Of a DNA stretch of 64,000 bases, positions 16,574 through 25,988 are shown piece by piece. A program made the position numbers and the translations under genes. The DNA comes from DASTFY01 sp963813375 (GTDB lineage: Bacteria; Actinomycetota; Acidimicrobiia; Acidimicrobiales; Ilumatobacteraceae): positions 66,871-130,870 of the forward strand of contig CAWEYT010000022.1 in NCBI GenBank assembly GCA_963813375.1, read 5' to 3'. The first letter of the stretch is position 1, and each line of letters starts with the position of its first letter. The notes below the pieces were generated by a model that saw only the letters and a list, made by a program, of their open reading frames with translations, searched no databases and had not been told where the DNA came from.

Positions 16574-18087
16574 TCAGCCGCCGCACGCTCGACGTCCAGT
16601 TGGCGATGAGGAGGTCGGACTGCCGCGCCGCGGCGGTCAGCGTCTGGGCGACGTCCGCCCGCCCGATCAGGATCGACTCGACGGCGTTCGCGGTGAGGAT
16701 CCGGACCTCCCGCTGCGGGCCCAGCACGGGACCGGCCTCGACCGGCGTGTCGGCCGCCGCCAGGAGCTGGTCGTAGCCGACCTTGAACCGGGGATCGGCG
16801 GCGTAGAGGTCCTTGATCGGCGGCAGCTCGGTGGCGCTCTGGCGCACCGGGCACGTACCCGGTGTCCGCCGCCCACTGCGACTGCTGCTCGGGCGCCACG
16901 AGGTACTTGATGTAGTCCCAGGCCGCCGCGGTCTCGGCATCGCTCTTGCCGATCGGCAGCCACAGCGACGCGCCCCCGACCAGGACCCCCGGGTTCACCG
17001 TCGGGCCGGGCATGGGGCCGATGCCGACGTCGGCCGGGGTGACCGGGTAGCCGCCGGCGTCGAGGATGCCCAGCACCGAGCCGAGGGCCGCGGTCGTGTA
17101 GATCGTCATGGCCGCCGCCGCTTCCTTGTCGACCAGCTTCAGCAGGTTGTCCGGCAGTGGGGTGTTCGGGCCGACGTCGATGGCCAGACCGTCGATCACC
17201 ATCTCCTGCAGGAACGTCAGCAGCTCGACGCCCGCAGTGCCGGCGAACAGCACGTTGGTCGCCGGTGCCGCCCGGCCGTTCTCGTTGTTGGCGTAGAGCT
17301 CGCCGGCCTTGGCCAGCCACTGCTCCAGGAACCAGCCGCCACCGCCGTCGATGCTGTGGTCGAGAGCGAGCCCGTACTTGACGACGCCGCTCTCGACGAG
17401 CGTGCTCGCTGGCCGAGCGCAGCTCCTCGAGGCTGGTCGGCGGATCGTCGGGATCGAGGCCGGCCTGCTCGAAGGCCGCCCGGTTGTAGTACAGGACGGG
17501 GTTCGACAGGTTGAACGGCATCGCCCTGCAGCGCGCCCCGCAGCGTGTAGTAGGCGGTCGCGCGGGGCAGGAAGTCCGCCAGGTCGTAGTCCTCGGCGTT
17601 GACGCAGGACTGGATCGGGACGACGGTGTCGGAGTCGGCCAGGAGCTGCAGCGTGTACTCCGGCATCTGCACGAGCGTCGGCCGGTCGTTCGCCGACGAC
17701 GTCTTGTACTTCTCGATGCTCTGCTCGTAGCCGCCCTGGTTGATGAGGGCCACCCGCACCTTGGACTGCGACGGCGTTGTACGCGTTCGGTGAGCTTGGC
17801 CAGCGCCTCCTCGTTGGCCGCGGTCATGGCGTGCCAGAACGTGATCGGCACCGGTCCCGTCGCGCTGTCCAGCGCGTCCACGGGACAGGGCGGGAGCTGC
17901 TCCGCCGGGATCGTCGGTCGTGGTCGGGATCGTGGCCGGCGCCCCGCCGGAGTCCGGGCGGTGCGACGGTCGGGACGGTGGCGCCGCCGATCTCCAGGAT
18001 CGACTTGCCGTTGCCGCAGGCGGCCGCCACGGCGCACAGCCCCGCCACGAGCGCCACGCGTGCACGGCGCCGCGAGCGCCTGCTCAT
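16574..18087 (-). CDS. ABC transporter sugar-binding lipoprotein (UgpB-like), multiply frameshifted
   Basis: Extracellular solute-binding protein of family 1. The start MSRRSRRRARVALVAGLCAV is followed by AAACGNGK, a lipoprotein signal with a lipobox cysteine. Recognisable parts in changing frames are PVPITFWHAMTAANEEALAK, PEYTLQLLADSDTVVPIQSC, MPFNLSNPVLYYNRAAFEQA followed by GLDP, LWLPIGKSDAETAAAWDYIK and QREVRILTANAVESILIGRA. At least five frame changes are needed. NLSNPVLYYN and AWDYIKYL are typical of UgpB/multiple-sugar binders; the ligand is uncertain. The ATG overlaps the stop of the upstream permease (ATGA). The end near 16574 is uncertain because the last frame is ambiguous. Confidence 0.8.
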
Positions 18088-18937
18088 CCCTTCACCGCGC
18101 CGGCGGTGAGGCCTCGGATGAGCTGGCGCTGGAACACGATGAGCACGATCACGATCGGGACGGCGGCGATGACCGTCCCCGCCGTGATGAGCGTGAGCTG
18201 GTCCGGGTTGGCGCTCGACAGCGACCTCAGCCCGATCTGCACCGTCCGGTAGTCGGGATCGTTGGTGATGCGCTGCGGCCACAGGTACTGGTTCCACGCC
18301 CCCAGGAACGAGAACAGGGCCAGCGCGCCGAGCGTCGGCCGGGCCAGCGGCGCCGCCACCTCACGGAGGAAGCCGAAGTGGCCGAGCCCGTCGAGCGCGG
18401 CGGCCTCCCGGAGATCCTTCGGGACGGTGAGGAACACCTGGCGGAGCAGGAACACCCCGAACGCGGCGGCCAGGAAGGGCACGATCAGGCCCTGGTAGGA
18501 GTCCGTCCAGCCGAGCGACTTGATGGTGTCGGTGTTGGCGAGGATCGTCACCTCGGCCGGCACCAGCAGCGTGGCCAGCACCACGTAGAAGAGGAAGCCC
18601 CGCAGCGGGAAGCGCATGAACGAGAACGCGTAGGCGGCCAGCAGGGACGTGATCAGGGTGCCCACGGTGATGAGGATCGAGACGATGGCGCTGTTGACGA
18701 GGTAGCGGTCCAGGTTCCCCTGGTTCCACGCGTCCTTCAGCGTCTGGAGGGTGAGGTCGACGGGGAGGAGCGCGCGGGGGTAGTCGAAGATGGCCGTGCC
18801 GGGCTTCAGCGAGAAGAGCACGGTCACGTAGATCGGGAACAGCACGAGGATCGGCCACGACCGCGAGCACCGCGTACCGCGCCCACTTGCGCGACCCGCC
18901 GCACGCGGTCGAGAGCGGACGCAGCCGCCTCAGCCAT
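18084..18937 (-). CDS. Carbohydrate ABC transporter permease (UgpE/MalG-like), frameshifted at N-terminus
   Basis: Second inner-membrane subunit of the importer. From LFPIYVTVLFSLKPGTAIFD onward the frame is intact, with the permease EAA loop LREAAALDGLGHFGFLREV and LGAWNQYLWPQRIT. The natural start MAEAAASALDRVRRVA at 18937 is in a different frame and KWARYAVLAVV in a third, giving two indels between 18850 and 18890. It overlaps the upstream permease by 8 bases and the downstream binding-protein gene by 4. Residue pattern and order match CUT1-type systems. Confidence 0.88.
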
Positions 18938-19817
18938 AGTGCACCCGGCGCTCGAGCCCGCGGAACTGGATGAGCGAGACCACGAGCATGATCAGGAACA
19001 GCAGGACGGCGACGGTGGCCTGCAGCCCGTTGTCGAAGGCGATGACCGAGTTCCGGCCGTAGATCAGGTAGGTCACCGTCGTCGTGGCGTCGCCCTGGGG
19101 TCCCCCGCCGGTCAGGATGTCGATCTCGGCGTAGGTCTGCAGCGCCCGCACGGTGAGCACGACGACGGCGAAGAGGATGGTCGGGCCGAGGAGCGGCACG
19201 GTCACGTTCGTGAACCTCCGCCACCCGCCGGCTCCGTCCACGAACGCGCTCTCGTAGAGGTCACGGGGGATGCTCTGGAGGCCGGCCGTCATGATGATGA
19301 ACGTGAACCCGGCGTTGGCCCAGATGCTGACGATGCCCAGCGCGGGCAGCGCCCAGGTCGGGTCCTGCAGGAGGCCGGGGTTCTTCAACACCTCGAAGGG
19401 CAGGATGTTGGTGAGGACGCCGATCTGCGGCTGCAGCAGGACCAGCCAGATCAGCGAGGCCACGGCGACCGACGTGGCGACGGTCGACGAGTACACGGTG
19501 CGGAAGAAGCGCATGCCGCGCAGGTGCTTGTCGGCGAGCACGGCGAGGCCGAGCCCGATCGCCAGGCCCGCCGGCACGGTGATGAGCGCGAAGAGGAAGG
19601 TGACGCCGAGCGAGTGGCGGAACTCGTTGGACTGGAACACGTCCCAGTACTGCTGCACCCCCACGTAGGTCTTCTCTCCGCCGAACCCGCCGCCCCGGTA
19701 GAGGCCGAGCCAGATCGTGCGGCCGAGGGGGTAGAAGACGAAGACGCCGAGGAGCACGAGCGCGGGCAGCAGGAACAGGAAGGCCAGCAGCGCCTCTCGC
19801 AGCCGGCTACGGCTCAT
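18930..19817 (-). CDS. Carbohydrate ABC transporter permease (UgpA/MalF-like)
   Basis: First inner-membrane subunit, 295 residues, intact. Six hydrophobic segments begin with LLAFLFLLPALVLLGVFVFY. The EAA motif that docks on the ATPase is seen as DLYESAFVDGAGGWRRFTNV followed by TVP, with TGGGPQGDATTTVTYLIY afterwards. The short spacing to its partner genes on both sides indicates one transcript. The transported sugar cannot be read from the permease; the closest appearance is glycerol-3-phosphate/multiple-sugar CUT1 systems. Confidence 0.9.
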   Translation of the reverse strand: MSRSRLREALLAFLFLLPALVLLGVFVFYPLGRTIWLGLYRGGGFGGEKTYVGVQQYWDVFQSNEFRHSLGVTFLFALITVPAGLAIGLGLAVLADKHLRGMRFFRTVYSSTVATSVAVASLIWLVLLQPQIGVLTNILPFEVLKNPGLLQDPTWALPALGIVSIWANAGFTFIIMTAGLQSIPRDLYESAFVDGAGGWRRFTNVTVPLLGPTILFAVVVLTVRALQTYAEIDILTGGGPQGDATTTVTYLIYGRNSVIAFDNGLQATVAVLLFLIMLVVSLIQFRGLERRVHYG

Positions 19818-19851
19818 CGTTGCCCCGTGACATGGAGCTCGCTCCGCTCGC

Positions 19852-20853
19852 TCATGTCTCGACCCGCTTGCCGGTGACGGTGTCGAAGTGCTGCCGGTGC
19901 CGGGGCTCGGCGTCGATGAACACCGCCTCGCCCTCGCGCGGGCCGTCCACCTCGCTCGTGCGGGCCACCACCCGCATCTCGTTGGGGAGGACGCAGGTGA
20001 TGAGCCGCTCGTAGCCGAGCGCCTCCACGAGCGTCACCCGGGCCGTGAGCGGACCCTCGCGGTCCAGCCGGATGTGCTCGGGGCGCACACCCACGAGGTG
20101 CTCACCGGGCTCGAGCAGCCCCGGCTGGAAGACGTTCATCGGGGGCGTCCCGAGGAACTGGGCGACGAACAGACTGGCCGGGCGGTCGTACACCTCCTGC
20201 GGCGGGCCGACCTGCTCCAGCAGGCCCTGCTGCATGACGGCGACCCGGGTACCCATCGTCATGGCCTCCACCTGGTCGTGGGTGACGTAGATGAACGTCC
20301 CCTCGACCCGCTGGTGGAGCGCGATGAGCTCGGCACGGGTCTCGCCCCGCAGCTTGGCGTCCAGGTTCGACAGCGGCTCGTCCATCAGGAAGACGGCAGG
20401 GTTGCGGACGATGGCCCGGGCCAGGGCGACGCGCTGGCGCTGGCCTCCCGAGAGTGCCCCGGGCTTGCGCGTCAACAGCTCGCTCAGCCCGAGGAGCTGC
20501 GCCGCGTCACGGGCCGCGTGACCCCGCTCCCGCGTCCCGACCCCGCGCGCCTTGAGGGGGAACTCGATGTTGGCCTGCACGGTCTTGTGCGGATACAGCG
20601 CGTAGCTCTGGAACACCATGGCGATGTCCCGCAGCTTCGGAGCGACGTCGTTCACGAGCTGCTCGCCGATCCAGATCTCGCCGTCGGTCGGATCCTCCAG
20701 CCCGGCGATCATGCGCAGCAGCGTGGACTTGCCACACCCCGACGGTCCGAGGAGGACCATGAACTCCCGATCGCCGATGTCCAGCACGACGTTGTCGACC
20801 GCCGTGACCTCCCCGAAGCGCTTGGACACGTTGGAGAGCCGCACCCCTGCCAC
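19852..20853 (-). CDS. ABC transporter ATP-binding protein (UgpC/MalK/MsmK-like)
   Basis: ATPase of the sugar importer, 333 residues, intact. Walker A GPSGCGKST, Q-loop FQSYALYPH, signature LSGGQRQRVALARAI, Walker B VFLMDEPLSNLDAK and the H-loop YVTHDQVEAMT are all present. A C-terminal TOBE/regulatory region follows (LVGVRPEHIRL). GTG start at 20853. It is first in the operon, 34 bases before the first permease gene. Such ATPases can serve several CUT1 importers. Confidence 0.92.
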   Translation of the reverse strand: MAGVRLSNVSKRFGEVTAVDNVVLDIGDREFMVLLGPSGCGKSTLLRMIAGLEDPTDGEIWIGEQLVNDVAPKLRDIAMVFQSYALYPHKTVQANIEFPLKARGVGTRERGHAARDAAQLLGLSELLTRKPGALSGGQRQRVALARAIVRNPAVFLMDEPLSNLDAKLRGETRAELIALHQRVEGTFIYVTHDQVEAMTMGTRVAVMQQGLLEQVGPPQEVYDRPASLFVAQFLGTPPMNVFQPGLLEPGEHLVGVRPEHIRLDREGPLTARVTLVEALGYERLITCVLPNEMRVVARTSEVDGPREGEAVFIDAEPRHRQHFDTVTGKRVET

Positions 20854-20915
20854 GACTGGACAACGTAGGTCAACCTCCGCCGACGTGCGTGCGACACCGC
20901 GTACGCTCCACGCCC

Positions 20916-21265
20916 ATGTCCAGCCTTCCCCCGCCCCCGCCGGCCCCTCCGTCGGTGGCACCGGGGCCCGAGCCGGCCGTCGGACACGACGCACCCCCGG
21001 CACATCCGCCGGCACAGTGATCGGCACCCCCGTCGGCTCCCCTGTCGATCTCGACCGCATCGCCCAGGACCTGATCGACGTCGAGGTGGCCCTCGATCGC
21101 CTCGACCAGGGCACCTACTGGACCTGCGAGGTGACGGGCGAGCCGCTGCCCGACGACCTGCTCGCCGCCGATCCCGTGGCCCGGCGCCGGCCGCCCGCGG
21201 CGGGGATCGACGGCCGGGGACTCGACGGTCGCGACATCGGCGTCCCCAGGGAGCGCGGCGGGCGC
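20916..21265 (+). CDS. TraR/DksA-like small protein with degenerate zinc finger (frameshifted?)
   Basis: The N-terminal part from ATG 20916 is Pro/Ala-rich (SSLPPPPPAPPSVAPGPEP) and stops at 21020; a GTG at 21017 opens the second frame. That frame reads VDLDRIAQDLIDVEVALDRL followed by DQGTYWTCEVTGEPLPDDLL and AADPVARR. The LDRLDQGTYWTCEVTGEPLP module is the C-terminal DksA/TraR zinc-finger pattern, but only one cysteine remains, as in many actinobacterial members. Its reading frame has no stop before the next gene, so the true end is unclear. TACGCT at 20902-20907 may be a -10 for a leaderless start. Probable transcription-related protein. Confidence 0.5.
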
Positions 21266-22707
21266 GTGGTGAGCCGCCGGGGGCTGGCCCTCGGCACGGC
21301 CGTCCTCGCCACCTCTGCCGCGGCGGTGGCGGTCGGGGCGACCGTCGCCCGCGATCCCCACCGACCGCGCCCGCGTCTCCCGATCGGCACGGGTGTGGCG
21401 CCTCAGCGCCCGGCGCGGCGCGGACTGGACCGCCCACCAGGTGCGTCGTGCCGGCGCGTCCGATGAGCGGCGGGCCGAGCTCGACGCCCGCTTCGTGATC
21501 CGTACGGCGGAGGACGCGGCCCGCGAGCTCGGCCAGATGAAGGGCGCGCTGATGAAGATCGGGCAGCTGCTCGGCTTCATCCTCGAGGGGCTGCCCGAGG
21601 AGGCCCAGCGGGCACTGGCCACGCTGCAGGCGGACGCGCCGCCGATGGCCCCGAGCCTGGCCGCGGAGGTCGTCCGGCAGGAGCTGGGCGACGACCCCGA
21701 GCGCGTGTTCCGGTACTGGGAGCCGGAACCGGTGGCGGCGGCCAGCGTGGGGCAGGTCCACCGGGCGGTGCTGCCGGACGGCCGAGCGGTGGCGGTCAAG
21801 GTGCAGTACCCGGGCGTCGACACCGCCATCCTCGCCGACCTGGACAACGCCGAGGTCCTGTACGGCCTGTTCTCGGCCTTCGCCCTCAAGGGGCTCGACG
21901 TGCACGCGCTCGGTGGACGAGCTGCGGATGCGCATGGGCGACGAGCTCGACTACCGGATCGAGGCCGCCAACCAGTCGGAGTTCGTCGACCGGTATCGCG
22001 ACCACCCGTTCATCACCGTGCCCGCGGTGATCGAGGCCTGCTCGACGCAGCGGGTGCTCACGACGGAGTGGGTCGAGGGGCGCTCGTGGGCCGACTTCCT
22101 GTCCACGGCCGACCGGGCCGCCCGCCAGCGCGCCGGGGAGATCATCTTCCGCTTCGCGCAGGGCTCGGTGCACCGCCACGGCGTGTTCAACGGCGACCCC
22201 CACCCCGGCAACTACCGCTTCCTCCCCGACGGGCGGATCGCGTTCTTGGACTTCGGGCTCGTGAAGCGGTGGACACCCGGCGAGTGGGAGCGTCTGGTGC
22301 CCTGCCTCGACGCCATCCTCGACACCGACCCCGGCCGGCTGCTCGGCGCGATGGAGGACGTGGACTTCCTCCCGTCCGGGCACGGCCTGGACGCCCAGGC
22401 GGTGTTCGCCTACGTGAGCCTTCCCTACCGCCCGTACCTCACCGAGCGCTTCGCCTTCAGCCGCGAGTTCGTGGCCGACACCGTGCAGCGCATCGCCGAC
22501 GTGCGGGGGCCGCACGCCGAGGTGGTGGCGAGGCTCAACCTGCCCGCCAGCTTCGTCATCCTCGACCGTGTGGTCTGGGGCGTGTCCGCCCTGCTGGGCA
22601 AGCTGGAGGCCGAGGGGCCGTGGCGAGGCATCCTCGACGAGTACCGAGCCGGCGCGCCGCCGTGCACCGCCCTGGGCGAGCAGGACGCCGCCTGGCGGGC
22701 TCGATAG
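21266..22707 (+). CDS. ABC1/AarF/UbiB-family atypical kinase (frameshifted)
   Basis: Atypical protein-kinase-like ATPase. Motifs in order: LMKIGQLLGF (K-x-G-Q motif), AAASVGQVHRAVL (Ala-rich loop), AVAVKVQYPG (lysine), NGDPHPGNYRF and IAFLDFGLVKRW (metal-binding aspartate). An N-terminal TM-like segment (LALGTAVLATSAAAVAVGAT) lies in another frame, so indels fall near 21395 and 21908. The start is GTG 21266 or 21269. Family members act in isoprenoid quinone or lipid metabolism; the substrate is unknown here. About 480 codons, normal length. Confidence 0.85.
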
Positions 22708-22769
22708 ATTGTCGAGTGCAACCAAGTGGGGCGCGCCGGACGGCACGAGCAGGAGGGGTCCCGAGACCT

Positions 22770-23435
22770 ATGGCTGATCCGTACAAGGCCAGGGCGCCGT
22801 TCGCACCGTGGGACCGGCGCGAGCTGCCAGGGCTGTTCGACGTCGAGGAGTCGGCGCGCCGGGTCGGCAACTACAAGTGGGCCGAGATGAGGCTGTTCGA
22901 GGCGTTGGGCGGCTGGGTGGCGACCGTCCCCGAGCTCGACGTGAAGATGCGCCTCGGCACCCATTGCTACAAGCACGCCTGGCACGCGGAGCTGTGGCAC
23001 AAGCGGCTCCCCGAGCTGCGCGAGATGAACCCCGATCGCATGACGAAGCCGGCCAACGAGGCCATGGAGCGATTCGTCGAGGCGCTGACCGAACCGGAGG
23101 CGCCCGAGCTCACGCTCGAGAAGCTGGTCGGGGTGTACCGGGTGTTCATCCCGCGCTTCGTCGCCGCCTACACCTTCCATCTCAACGGCACCAGCGAGAT
23201 CACGGACGCACCCACGATCCGCTCGCTCAAGTTCATCCTCCAGGACGAGCACGACGACTGGCGCGAAGGCGAGATGATGATCCAGTCGCTGCTGGAGGGC
23301 CCGGACGACGTGGCACGCGCCACGGCGCGCCAGGCCCATCTGGAGGCCATCATGGTGGAGGCCGGAGGCATCGCCGGGCCGGGCTCGATCGGTGCCGCCG
23401 AACCATCGGACACGGCAGTGAGCAGCGCGGTCTGA
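22770..23435 (+). CDS. Ferritin-like/helical metal-binding protein A
   Basis: Protein of 221 residues, intact. The segments KWAEMRLFEALGGWVATVPE, LGTHCYKHAWHAELWHKRLP and EHDDWREGEMMIQSLL provide glutamates and histidines at helix-like spacing, as in ferritin-like four-helix bundles. The C-terminal tail is Ala/Gly-rich. AGGAGGGG around 22750-22757 is placed about 13 bases before the ATG. It is followed by a second ferritin-like gene with similar layout, suggesting a paired function. No experimentally defined family is recognised by me, so function is open (metal storage or an oxidase are possibilities). Confidence 0.6.
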   Translation: MADPYKARAPFAPWDRRELPGLFDVEESARRVGNYKWAEMRLFEALGGWVATVPELDVKMRLGTHCYKHAWHAELWHKRLPELREMNPDRMTKPANEAMERFVEALTEPEAPELTLEKLVGVYRVFIPRFVAAYTFHLNGTSEITDAPTIRSLKFILQDEHDDWREGEMMIQSLLEGPDDVARATARQAHLEAIMVEAGGIAGPGSIGAAEPSDTAVSSAV

Positions 23436-23450
23436 CCGGCCGTTTCGGCA

Positions 23451-23497
23451 CGGAGGTGTCCCGAAGTGACACGTGATGTCACGTTCTGACACCTCCG
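23451..23497. repeat. Nested palindrome between the two ferritin-like genes
   Basis: Perfect 10-base arms CGGAGGTGTC (23451-23460) and GACACCTCCG (23488-23497) enclose an inner palindrome GTGACA-CGTGA-TGTCAC (23466-23482). It lies 16 bases after the first stop and 29 bases before the next ATG. It could be a terminator, an operator with dyad symmetry, or an mRNA processing hairpin. There is no T-tract after it. Confidence 0.65.
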
Positions 23498-23525
23498 TTC
23501 GGATTTGGACATAGGAGGGACCAAC

Positions 23526-24374
23526 ATGCGTCGTTTCTTCCCCGTCGAGGAGCTCGCTCGGGACGAGCGCTTCCACCGCATCACCATGCGGGACCGCATG
23601 TCCGACCCACGCACCGCGATGATCGGCCCGCGGGACGGGTCACGGCCCTCCTCGAACCGGCTGAGCCCGTCGCGCCCCGACGCGTCGGACGCGGCCAGGG
23701 CCCTCATGCACGGCATCTTCGTCGGCGAGATCCAGGCCCTCGAAGGCGCGGGCCGGACCTGCTTCGACTTCACGACGGACGAGGCACCGTTCGCCCTCAA
23801 GCTCGACATGGCCCGCCAGTGCTGGGACGAGGCGCGCCACGTGGAGATCAGCGTCAAGCTGGCCGACTGGATGGGCAGCGAGATCGGTCAGTACGCCGAG
23901 AACACCGTCCTGTTCGAGGCGGCCTGCAGCGCCGATCCGGTCCTGCGGCTGGCCGGGGTCAACCGGGCGCTGGAGGGCCTGGCCATCGACGTCTTCACCA
24001 CCATGAAGGACTTCGGCGACGTCGCCGGCGACCCGTACCTCGAGTTCTGCGAGGACTGGATGCTGGCCGACGAGGTGACCCACGTGAAGATGGGCTCGGA
24101 CTGGCTCCGCAAGGTGACCGAGGGCGATCCCGAGCGACGGGCCAAGGCCCTCGAGTTCCAGGGCGTCGTGGACAAGCTGTTCTCGTACGGCGGGGCGCGG
24201 TCGGAATCCGACGAGTCGCCCATCGGGCTCGCCCGCCGGTTCCGTGAGCTGGCCGGGTTCAGCGACGACGAGATCGACGAGATCGCCGACGTGTCCATGG
24301 CCGCCCTCGGCGAGCGCAAGCAGCAGGCCGCCCGGCTGCAGGCCGAGGCTGCCGCCCAGTTCGCCGGCGCGTGA
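23526..24374 (+). CDS. Ferritin-like (DUF455-type) protein B
   Basis: Protein of 282 residues, intact. Helices carry a diiron-like ligand set: FVGEIQALEGAG, MARQCWDEARHVEISVKLAD (E-x-x-H), NRALEGLAIDVF, and MLADEVTHVKMGSDW (E-x-x-H). This E / ExxH / E / ExxH order is that of the ferritin-like superfamily, and the overall appearance is closest to DUF455. AGGAGGG at 23514-23520 gives a strong ribosome site for ATG 23526. The gene follows a nested palindrome that may control it. Biochemical role unknown. Confidence 0.7.
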   Translation: MRRFFPVEELARDERFHRITMRDRMSDPRTAMIGPRDGSRPSSNRLSPSRPDASDAARALMHGIFVGEIQALEGAGRTCFDFTTDEAPFALKLDMARQCWDEARHVEISVKLADWMGSEIGQYAENTVLFEAACSADPVLRLAGVNRALEGLAIDVFTTMKDFGDVAGDPYLEFCEDWMLADEVTHVKMGSDWLRKVTEGDPERRAKALEFQGVVDKLFSYGGARSESDESPIGLARRFRELAGFSDDEIDEIADVSMAALGERKQQAARLQAEAAAQFAGA

Positions 24375-24431
24375 CGTGGTCGGGGCTGAATGAGCTGGGG
24401 CACTCGGCACCCCGCTGACTAGGTTCGAGAC

Positions 24432-24986
24432 ATGGCCGTCACCGTCCTACCGGAGCAGTTCTCGATGGTGCTGTTCGACGCGGACGGCATCAGGTCGTGT
24501 GCCGAGGCTCTGCTCGACTGCTTGGGGATGGCCGAGCGAGATCTGCGCATCGAGGTCGACGAGAGCACTCCGATCGCGCGGGTGCAGAGCGAGCTGGGCG
24601 ATCCCATCGTCGTGCGCGCCGAGAGCGGCGCCTTCGAGGACACCCGGCGGCCCCGCCACCTCTCCGCGGTCGCCGTCAACACCGCCCTCGGGCGGACGCT
24701 CCTGCGTGTCCGGGACCGGTTGTCGGGCACGTTCGACGACGCCCCCGCTGACAGCGAGCTGAGCCTCGCGTACGTGGCCGCGTGGGACACCTACGCCGTG
24801 GGCCGGCTGGCCCGCCTCGGCTATCCGGTCCACCAGCCCCGGTGGATCTACAACTTCCGCAACCGGCACGGCTTCACCGACCGCGCCGACGATGCGTTCG
24901 CCCGCATCTGGGAGGCCGACGACCTCTCCTGGGAGGACCTCTCGGCGCTGTCCGACGGTGCCGCGGCCACGGCTGCGGCTGTCTGA
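24432..24986 (+). CDS. Conserved hypothetical protein, 184 aa
   Basis: No family recognised. The composition is soluble and acidic. Notable parts are DGIRSCAEALLDCLGMAERD at the N-terminus, a central LRIEVDESTPIARVQ, and an aromatic segment QPRWIYNFRNRHGFTDRADD followed by WEADDLSWEDLSALSDG near the end. A putative -10 TAGGTT at 24420-24425 stands 6 bases before the ATG and no Shine-Dalgarno sequence is seen, so the transcript may be leaderless. Codon use matches its neighbours and the frame is intact. Confidence 0.65.
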   Translation: MAVTVLPEQFSMVLFDADGIRSCAEALLDCLGMAERDLRIEVDESTPIARVQSELGDPIVVRAESGAFEDTRRPRHLSAVAVNTALGRTLLRVRDRLSGTFDDAPADSELSLAYVAAWDTYAVGRLARLGYPVHQPRWIYNFRNRHGFTDRADDAFARIWEADDLSWEDLSALSDGAAATAAAV

Positions 24987-25001
24987 CCCGCCGTCCCGCC
25001 C

Positions 25002-25958
25002 GTGAGAGCGCGCCGGGCGGCCGTGAACGGCGTCGAGCTCGACCTGCTGGAATCCGGTGACCCCGGAGCACCACCGGTCATCCTCGCCCACGGCTTCCCC
25101 GAGACATCGTGGTCCTGGCGCCACCAGCTTCCGGTGCTGGCCGACGCCGGCTACCACGCCATCGCCCCCGACCAGCGCGGCTACGCCGGATCGTCCCGAC
25201 CCGATCGCGTCGAGGACTACGGCATCGAGTCGCTCTGCGGCGACCTGATCGCGCTCCTCGACGAGACAGGCCACGAGCAGGCCGTGTTCGTCGGCCACGA
25301 CTGGGGCGCGCTGATCGTGTGGGACCTCGCCCGCCTCCACCCCGAGCGCGTCCGGGCGGTGGTCGGCGTCAGCGTGCCGTACACCTTCTGGCCCGGCCGG
25401 CCCACCGAGTTCCTCCGGATGCTCATGGGCGACCGCTTCTTCTACATCCTCTACTTCCAGCCCGTCGGCCCGGCCGAGGCCGAGCTCGAGGCGGACCCAC
25501 GAGCGACGATGGCCAAGGTGCTGTGGGGTGGGTCGGGTGAGGGTTTCCACGCTCCGACCGAGATTCCTCCCGCCGAGGGCACGGGATTCCTCACGCGGGC
25601 CGCCGAGCCGCCGCCGTTGCCATGGCCCTGGCTGACCGAGGACGACCTGGGCCGGTACGCGGCCGCCTTCGAGCAGTCCGGCTTCTTCGGTCCGATCAGC
25701 TACTACCGCAACCTGGACGCCAACTACGACCTGCTCGCCGACCGTCCGGCGTCGCTCCTCACCATGCCGAGCTGCCACATCTCGGGCGACAAGGACCTCG
25801 TCCTCCTGATGGCGGCCGGGGCGGACGAGCGCATGGCGGCCGAGCTGCCCGGGTACCGGGGGCAGACCCTGCTGCCCGGGGTCGGACACTGGACGCAGCA
25901 GGAAGGTCCGGACGCGTTCAACGACGCGCTCCTGGCCTTCCTGACCGGTCTCGACTAG
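25002..25958 (+). CDS. Alpha/beta hydrolase, epoxide-hydrolase type
   Basis: Soluble alpha/beta hydrolase of 318 residues, intact. The oxyanion motif HGFPETSWSWRHQ is followed by the nucleophile elbow VFVGHDWGALIVWDLAR, whose aspartate identifies the epoxide hydrolase/haloalkane dehalogenase group. The HGxP motif plus cap-domain tyrosines (YFQPV, SYYRNLDANYD) favour epoxide hydrolase. The acid is in CHISGDKDLVLL and the histidine in LLPGVGHWTQQEGPD. GTG start at 25002, 15 bases after the preceding stop. The physiological epoxide is unknown. Confidence 0.85.
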   Translation: MRARRAAVNGVELDLLESGDPGAPPVILAHGFPETSWSWRHQLPVLADAGYHAIAPDQRGYAGSSRPDRVEDYGIESLCGDLIALLDETGHEQAVFVGHDWGALIVWDLARLHPERVRAVVGVSVPYTFWPGRPTEFLRMLMGDRFFYILYFQPVGPAEAELEADPRATMAKVLWGGSGEGFHAPTEIPPAEGTGFLTRAAEPPPLPWPWLTEDDLGRYAAAFEQSGFFGPISYYRNLDANYDLLADRPASLLTMPSCHISGDKDLVLLMAAGADERMAAELPGYRGQTLLPGVGHWTQQEGPDAFNDALLAFLTGLD

Positions 25959-25988
25959 ACGCCGCGGGCCCGTGCGCCGCCGGGCCCG

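Noticed and set aside
17511..19877. 788-codon plus-strand frame across the sugar ABC permeases
   Set aside because: Shadow of the two permease genes; no hydrophobic or family pattern.
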